Below, piece after piece: positions 34,221 to 36,960 of a DNA stretch of 36,960 nt; position 1 is the stretch's first letter; the number at the start of each line of letters is the position of its first letter. Source of the stretch: Actinomycetota bacterium (GTDB lineage: Bacteria; Actinomycetota; Acidimicrobiia; Acidimicrobiales; UBA8592); assembly GCA_902565595.1 (NCBI GenBank), contig CACFFD010000014.1:1-36960 (forward strand), in the 5' to 3' direction. A program made the translations under genes and the position numbers. The notes beneath the pieces are model-generated. The model saw only the letters and a program-made list of their open reading frames with translations. It was not told where the DNA came from and ran no database searches.

Positions 34221-34829
34221 TTATGTCACTGCTGCTAATTCTTGCAGCGCGAGTTTAAGTAAAAGCGAAGGTTCAGTATTGGGTGGCAAGTCCCTCATCG
34301 CTATTTGTATTTCTTCTTTACCGTAGCCAAGACCACTTAAAGCATCTCGTACATCTCTCAAACCTGAATCTTGAGAAGAGATGCCTTCACCGTTCAGTTC
34401 ATTGTTTTTGAGAGGAATAGAGGCTGAATCTATCTTCGACTGCAGCTCGACGATAAGTCTCGCAGCTGTTTTCTTTCCGATTCCAGGAACTACACACAAT
34501 GCGTCAGAATCTTGATCAGCTAAAATTTGTGCTAATTCATTTGGGGAGTGAGTCGACAATATAGCTAGCCCTAATGATGGCCCTACACCATGTGTTGATA
34601 TGAGTGCTTCGAAAAATAGGCACTCTTCCCGAGTCGGAAACCCATATAAAGACTGAGCGTCTTCGCGGAAATGGTGATGTGTGTAGATAAGCGTTTCAGA
34701 ACCAGCTTGACCGAATTGCTTCTGAGTTGACGGAGGAATCAAGATCCGATACCCCACACCCCCAACTTCAATAATTATCTCCTGATCATCAACAAGCGTT
34801 AATTCACCACGAAGGCTCCCGATTGTCAT
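34221..34829 (-). CDS. ruvA: Holliday junction branch migration protein RuvA
   Basis: Tetramer that binds the four-way junction and loads RuvB. The 202-residue protein has an OB domain (MTIGSLRGELTLVDDQEIII), a helix-hairpin-helix region (THGVGPSLGLAILS and VPGIGKKTAARLIVEL) and a C-terminal RuvB-binding domain (ALSGLGYGKEEIQIAM). Starts in the ruvC stop (ATGA overlap). Confidence 0.96.
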   Translation of the reverse strand: MTIGSLRGELTLVDDQEIIIEVGGVGYRILIPPSTQKQFGQAGSETLIYTHHHFREDAQSLYGFPTREECLFFEALISTHGVGPSLGLAILSTHSPNELAQILADQDSDALCVVPGIGKKTAARLIVELQSKIDSASIPLKNNELNGEGISSQDSGLRDVRDALSGLGYGKEEIQIAMRDLPPNTEPSLLLKLALQELAAVT

Positions 34830-35308
34830 GATGCCTCTACTCTCTGGCGGGCTATATAACAGAGTGCTAAAGCCAACGCATCAGCTGCGTCAACTGGTTC
34901 AAGTGGCGTTTCAATTCCCAGTAGAATTTGTACCATTTTCTCCATCTCTTTTTTGTCAGCCCCACCATGACCAGCAACGGACTGTTTAACTTCATTTGGT
35001 GAGAACTCAACTACTTCACATCCAGCAGAAATACCTTCAGTCATAACTATTCCAATTGCTTGTCCTACAGAAATAGCTGTTGCTGCATTATGTTGAAACA
35101 GCACTCGTTCGATAGCTATAACGTCCGGCTTATAGTCTACAATTAGTTCCCGAACCTCATCTCTAAGCAGAGTTAAACGGTGCGGAGTACCCATTTCAGA
35201 GGGTGTTACGATAACTCCGGCTGCCAATGCGATTTCTTCTCCATCTTTTCGATGAACAACGCCGTAACCGCAACGCGATAACCCGGGATCTATTCCTAAT
35301 ACGAACAT
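34826..35308 (-). CDS. ruvC: crossover junction endodeoxyribonuclease RuvC
   Basis: Cuts Holliday junctions. The 160-residue protein has the RNase H-fold catalytic acids Asp7 (LGIDPGLSRCGYG), Glu67 (VIAIERVLFQHN), Asp140 and Asp143 (PVDAADALALALC). The ATG has a TAAGAT seven bases upstream and no Shine-Dalgarno. It is followed with overlap by ruvA, then ruvB. Confidence 0.96.
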   Translation of the reverse strand: MFVLGIDPGLSRCGYGVVHRKDGEEIALAAGVIVTPSEMGTPHRLTLLRDEVRELIVDYKPDVIAIERVLFQHNAATAISVGQAIGIVMTEGISAGCEVVEFSPNEVKQSVAGHGGADKKEMEKMVQILLGIETPLEPVDAADALALALCYIARQRVEAS

Positions 35309-35315
35309 ATGTACG

Positions 35316-35321
35316 ATCTTA
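35316..35321 (-). promoter_or_regulatory. putative -10 box of ruvC (leaderless)
   Basis: TAAGAT on the minus strand, seven bases before the ruvC ATG. A TTGACA lies upstream (35331-35336), but only nine bases away, too close for a standard -35 spacing to this hexamer. Confidence 0.45.
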
Positions 35322-35358
35322 GCCGCTGCGTGTCAATGCAGGTGGACTATCTGTACAT

Positions 35359-35386
35359 AAAAACAGGGCATCTGAATTAGGGCCCT
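35359..35386 (-). terminator. possible terminator after yebC
   Basis: On the transcribed strand AGGGC and GCCCT form a five-base-pair stem with a 12-base loop, followed by GTTTTT. It lies in the 109-base yebC-ruvC gap. Weak stem, plausible T-tract. Confidence 0.35.
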
Positions 35387-35417
35387 ACCTTTGCTTCATG
35401 AATGCAGCTGAGGAGTT

Positions 35418-36167
35418 CTATCCCGCTATCTCTTGCATCACAGAGTCCGGAATATCAAAGTTTGCGTGCACTGCATCGACATCATCTAGATCGTCTAAAA
35501 GATCAATGAGATTCAGGACTTGCTTTGCTGCCCCTGATTCAGTGAGTGGCACTACTTGAGTAGGAAGAAACGTAAGATCAGCCGAAAGAAAGGTAATGCT
35601 GTTCTGCTCTAATGCATCTCGCAAACTATTGAGGTCGGTCGGATCACTTGTCAATCTCCAAGTATCCCCTTCGTCCGCAAGGTCTTCCGCTCCATTCTCT
35701 AAGGCAACCATCATTAGATCATCTTCATCGACCTTTCGGTCCAAAATAATCACACCCTTTCGTTCAAATTGCCATGCAACCGCACCAGGTTCAGCCAAAG
35801 AACCTCCATGCTTGGAAAGCATTGACCTAACTTCTGAACCGGTTCTGTTCCTATTGTCAGTCAGAGTCTCAATAAATAACGCAACACCATTTGGAGCGTA
35901 ACCCTCGTAGGTAACATCTTCGTAGTCCACGCCTTCGAGTTCGCCAGTTCCTCTTTTTATAGCTCTTTCGATTGTGTCGAGAGGAACTGAATTATCTCTT
36001 GCTTTTTGGTACATCGTCCGAAGGGTCGGGTTAGAGTCTAGATCTCCCCCTCCTTGCCTAGCGGCAACTTCTACTTGCTTGATTAGCTTTGCAAAAAGCT
36101 TGCCACGCTTCTTATCAGCGGCTCCCTTTTTGTGCTTAATCGTCGCCCATTTTGAATGCCCAGACAT
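35418..36167 (-). CDS. yebC: YebC/PmpR-family protein (TACO1 family)
   Basis: Conserved cytoplasmic protein annotated as a transcriptional regulator; recent work in bacteria links the family to relief of ribosome stalling. The 249-residue protein begins with the signature MSGHSKWATIKHKKGAADKK and continues RGKLFAKLIKQVEVAARQGG, NSVPLDTIERAIKRGTGE and YEGYAPNGVALFIETLTDN. Length is standard. It lies nine bases after pdxT; a TAGAGT whose first three bases are the pdxT stop lies six bases before the ATG. The pdxS-pdxT-yebC-ruvC-ruvA-ruvB order is common in actinobacteria. Confidence 0.95.
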   Translation of the reverse strand: MSGHSKWATIKHKKGAADKKRGKLFAKLIKQVEVAARQGGGDLDSNPTLRTMYQKARDNSVPLDTIERAIKRGTGELEGVDYEDVTYEGYAPNGVALFIETLTDNRNRTGSEVRSMLSKHGGSLAEPGAVAWQFERKGVIILDRKVDEDDLMMVALENGAEDLADEGDTWRLTSDPTDLNSLRDALEQNSITFLSADLTFLPTQVVPLTESGAAKQVLNLIDLLDDLDDVDAVHANFDIPDSVMQEIAG

Positions 36168-36173
36168 CTTAGA

Positions 36174-36179
36174 ACTCTA
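36174..36179 (-). promoter_or_regulatory. possible -10 box of yebC (leaderless)
   Basis: TAGAGT on the minus strand, six bases before the yebC ATG and including the pdxT stop codon. Read-through from pdxT is an equal alternative. Confidence 0.35.
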
Positions 36180-36761
36180 CCTCTGTGCTCCTGATGGTTC
36201 CATAGATAAGAACATTTCATGAATCCTTCCATCATTAGATAACTCTGGATGGAACGAAGCAACCAGAATAGAATCTGTTCCGCATAATACAATCTTCTCG
36301 TCAACCTTGGCATACACCTCTACTCCTTCACCGATCGACTCGACAACTGGTGCACGGATAAAAACGGAAGGAAATGGATGCTCAAAACCAACAATCTCTA
36401 TGTCGCTTTCAAAAGAATCCACTTGTCTGCCAAATGCATTTCGGCGGACTGTTATATCAATCGCTCCAAGGGGGGCCTGGTCTTCACGCCCGTCTAGGAC
36501 TTCTCGAGCTAGAACTATCATCCCCGCGCATGTCCCAAAGATTGGCATCCCCTCCGAAATGGATTTTTGTATAGGGGACCTCATTCCGTTCCAGTCTAAA
36601 AGCATAGAAATCGTAGTGGATTCCCCTCCAGGAATGACCAAGCGGTCGATTTTTTCTACATCCTCGGGAATTCGAACTTCTAAGACTTCAACACCAAGAG
36701 AGGAAAATGCCTCCATGTGGCTTACATAGGCGCCTTGAAGTGCTAGAACGCCAACCTTCAA
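36177..36761 (-). CDS. pdxT: pyridoxal 5'-phosphate synthase glutaminase subunit PdxT
   Basis: Supplies ammonia from glutamine to PdxS for PLP synthesis. The 194-residue class I amidotransferase has GVLALQGAYVSHMEAF (4-19), VIPGGESTT (42-50), the nucleophile Cys78 in FGTCAGM and His171/Glu173 in ASFHPELS. The start appears to be TTG at 36761, three bases after the pdxS stop; GGTGAG lies just upstream. Directly coupled to pdxS. Confidence 0.94.
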   Translation of the reverse strand: MKVGVLALQGAYVSHMEAFSSLGVEVLEVRIPEDVEKIDRLVIPGGESTTISMLLDWNGMRSPIQKSISEGMPIFGTCAGMIVLAREVLDGREDQAPLGAIDITVRRNAFGRQVDSFESDIEIVGFEHPFPSVFIRAPVVESIGEGVEVYAKVDEKIVLCGTDSILVASFHPELSNDGRIHEMFLSMEPSGAQR

Positions 36762-36764
36762 AAC

Positions 36765-36960
36765 TCACCAACCGCGGTCTTCTAACCTAATTTGAATTTC
36801 GTCCATCCCAATACCAGTCATTGGACCTCCTAGCCCTCGACTAACCTTGGCTACGATCTCTGGACGAGTAAAATTCGTCGTTGCCTCAACGATAGCCTTT
36901 GCACGTGGCTCAGGATTTTCTGATTTAAATATACCTGAGCCAACAAAAACCGCTTCAGCC
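36765..36960 (-). CDS. pdxS: pyridoxal 5'-phosphate synthase lyase subunit PdxS, C-terminal part (cut by window edge)
   Basis: Only the last 64 codons are present; the gene begins beyond the right edge. The translation includes [40 protein letters not shown] and [12 protein letters not shown] and ends in EDRGW followed by TGA. These match the conserved C-terminal phosphate-binding region and the ERGW tail of PdxS. The enzyme condenses ribose 5-phosphate, glyceraldehyde 3-phosphate and ammonia into PLP, and it forms a 12+12 complex with PdxT, encoded immediately downstream. Confidence 0.95.
   Translation of the reverse strand, partial: AEAVFVGSGIFKSENPEPRAKAIVEATTNFTRPEIVAKVSRGLGGPMTGIGMDEIQIRLEDRGW

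Noticed and set aside
35331-35336. Consensus TTGACA as the -35 of ruvC
   Set aside because: It lies nine bases from the TAAGAT box; at 17 bases it would pair with TACATA, which would place transcription start inside ruvC. Not a coherent promoter.
1-36960. Mobile elements, CRISPR arrays, prophage, tRNA or rRNA genes
   Set aside because: No direct-repeat arrays, transposase or integrase motifs, terminal inverted repeats or cloverleaf-like segments were found; the window is dense core housekeeping genes.

Overview
The window reads as a slice of a streamlined, moderately AT-rich actinobacterial chromosome (GC in the mid-40s percent by eye). An actinobacterial integration host factor (mIHF) lies next to gmk and rpoZ. 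There is also a DivIVA-repeat protein, a SepF-domain protein, and the gene order hisS-aspS-rarA-DUF948-alaS-ruvX-mltG-aroE. A low-GC marine lineage near Acidimicrobiia is my inference; no rRNA or marker tree is available here. All genes but one lie on the minus strand, so transcription runs from high to low coordinates. No tRNA, rRNA, insertion sequence, CRISPR array or prophage was seen, and no gene-free stretch exceeds 300 bases.

In transcription order (right to left): the 3' end of pdxS with pdxT (vitamin B6); yebC; ruvC-ruvA-ruvB (Holliday junction processing); queA and tgt (queuosine tRNA modification); yajC-secD-secF (protein export); apt; rel (ppGpp); a four-repeat DivIVA-like protein; hisS-aspS; a lone plus-strand SepF-like gene; rarA; a DUF948-like membrane protein; alaS; ruvX-mltG-aroE; aroB-aroQ-pepP; efp; nusB; the pyrimidine operon pyrR-pyrB-pyrC-like-carA-carB-pyrD-pyrF; then mihF, gmk and the 5' end of rpoZ.

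The most interesting part is the pyrimidine operon. Its leader carries a perfect 14-base match to the PyrR RNA-binding consensus just upstream of the pyrR Shine-Dalgarno sequence. A textbook intrinsic-terminator hairpin is embedded in codons 8-17 of pyrR, which suggests PyrR-controlled translation coupled to transcription attenuation. The dihydroorotase-like gene beside pyrB has lost nearly all metal ligands and the catalytic Asp, so it looks like a pseudoenzyme partner of aspartate transcarbamylase. pyrD is of the class 1B type but no pyrK is present. A working dihydroorotase and an electron-transfer subunit must therefore be encoded elsewhere.

Other notable points: about eleven genes have a TANNNT -10 box placed exactly 6 or 7 bases before the start codon and no convincing Shine-Dalgarno, a pattern of leaderless transcription. 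The TGT enzyme lacks all three zinc cysteines. Two proteins related to the cell-division and polar-growth machinery (SepF-like and DivIVA-repeat) lie on either side of hisS-aspS.
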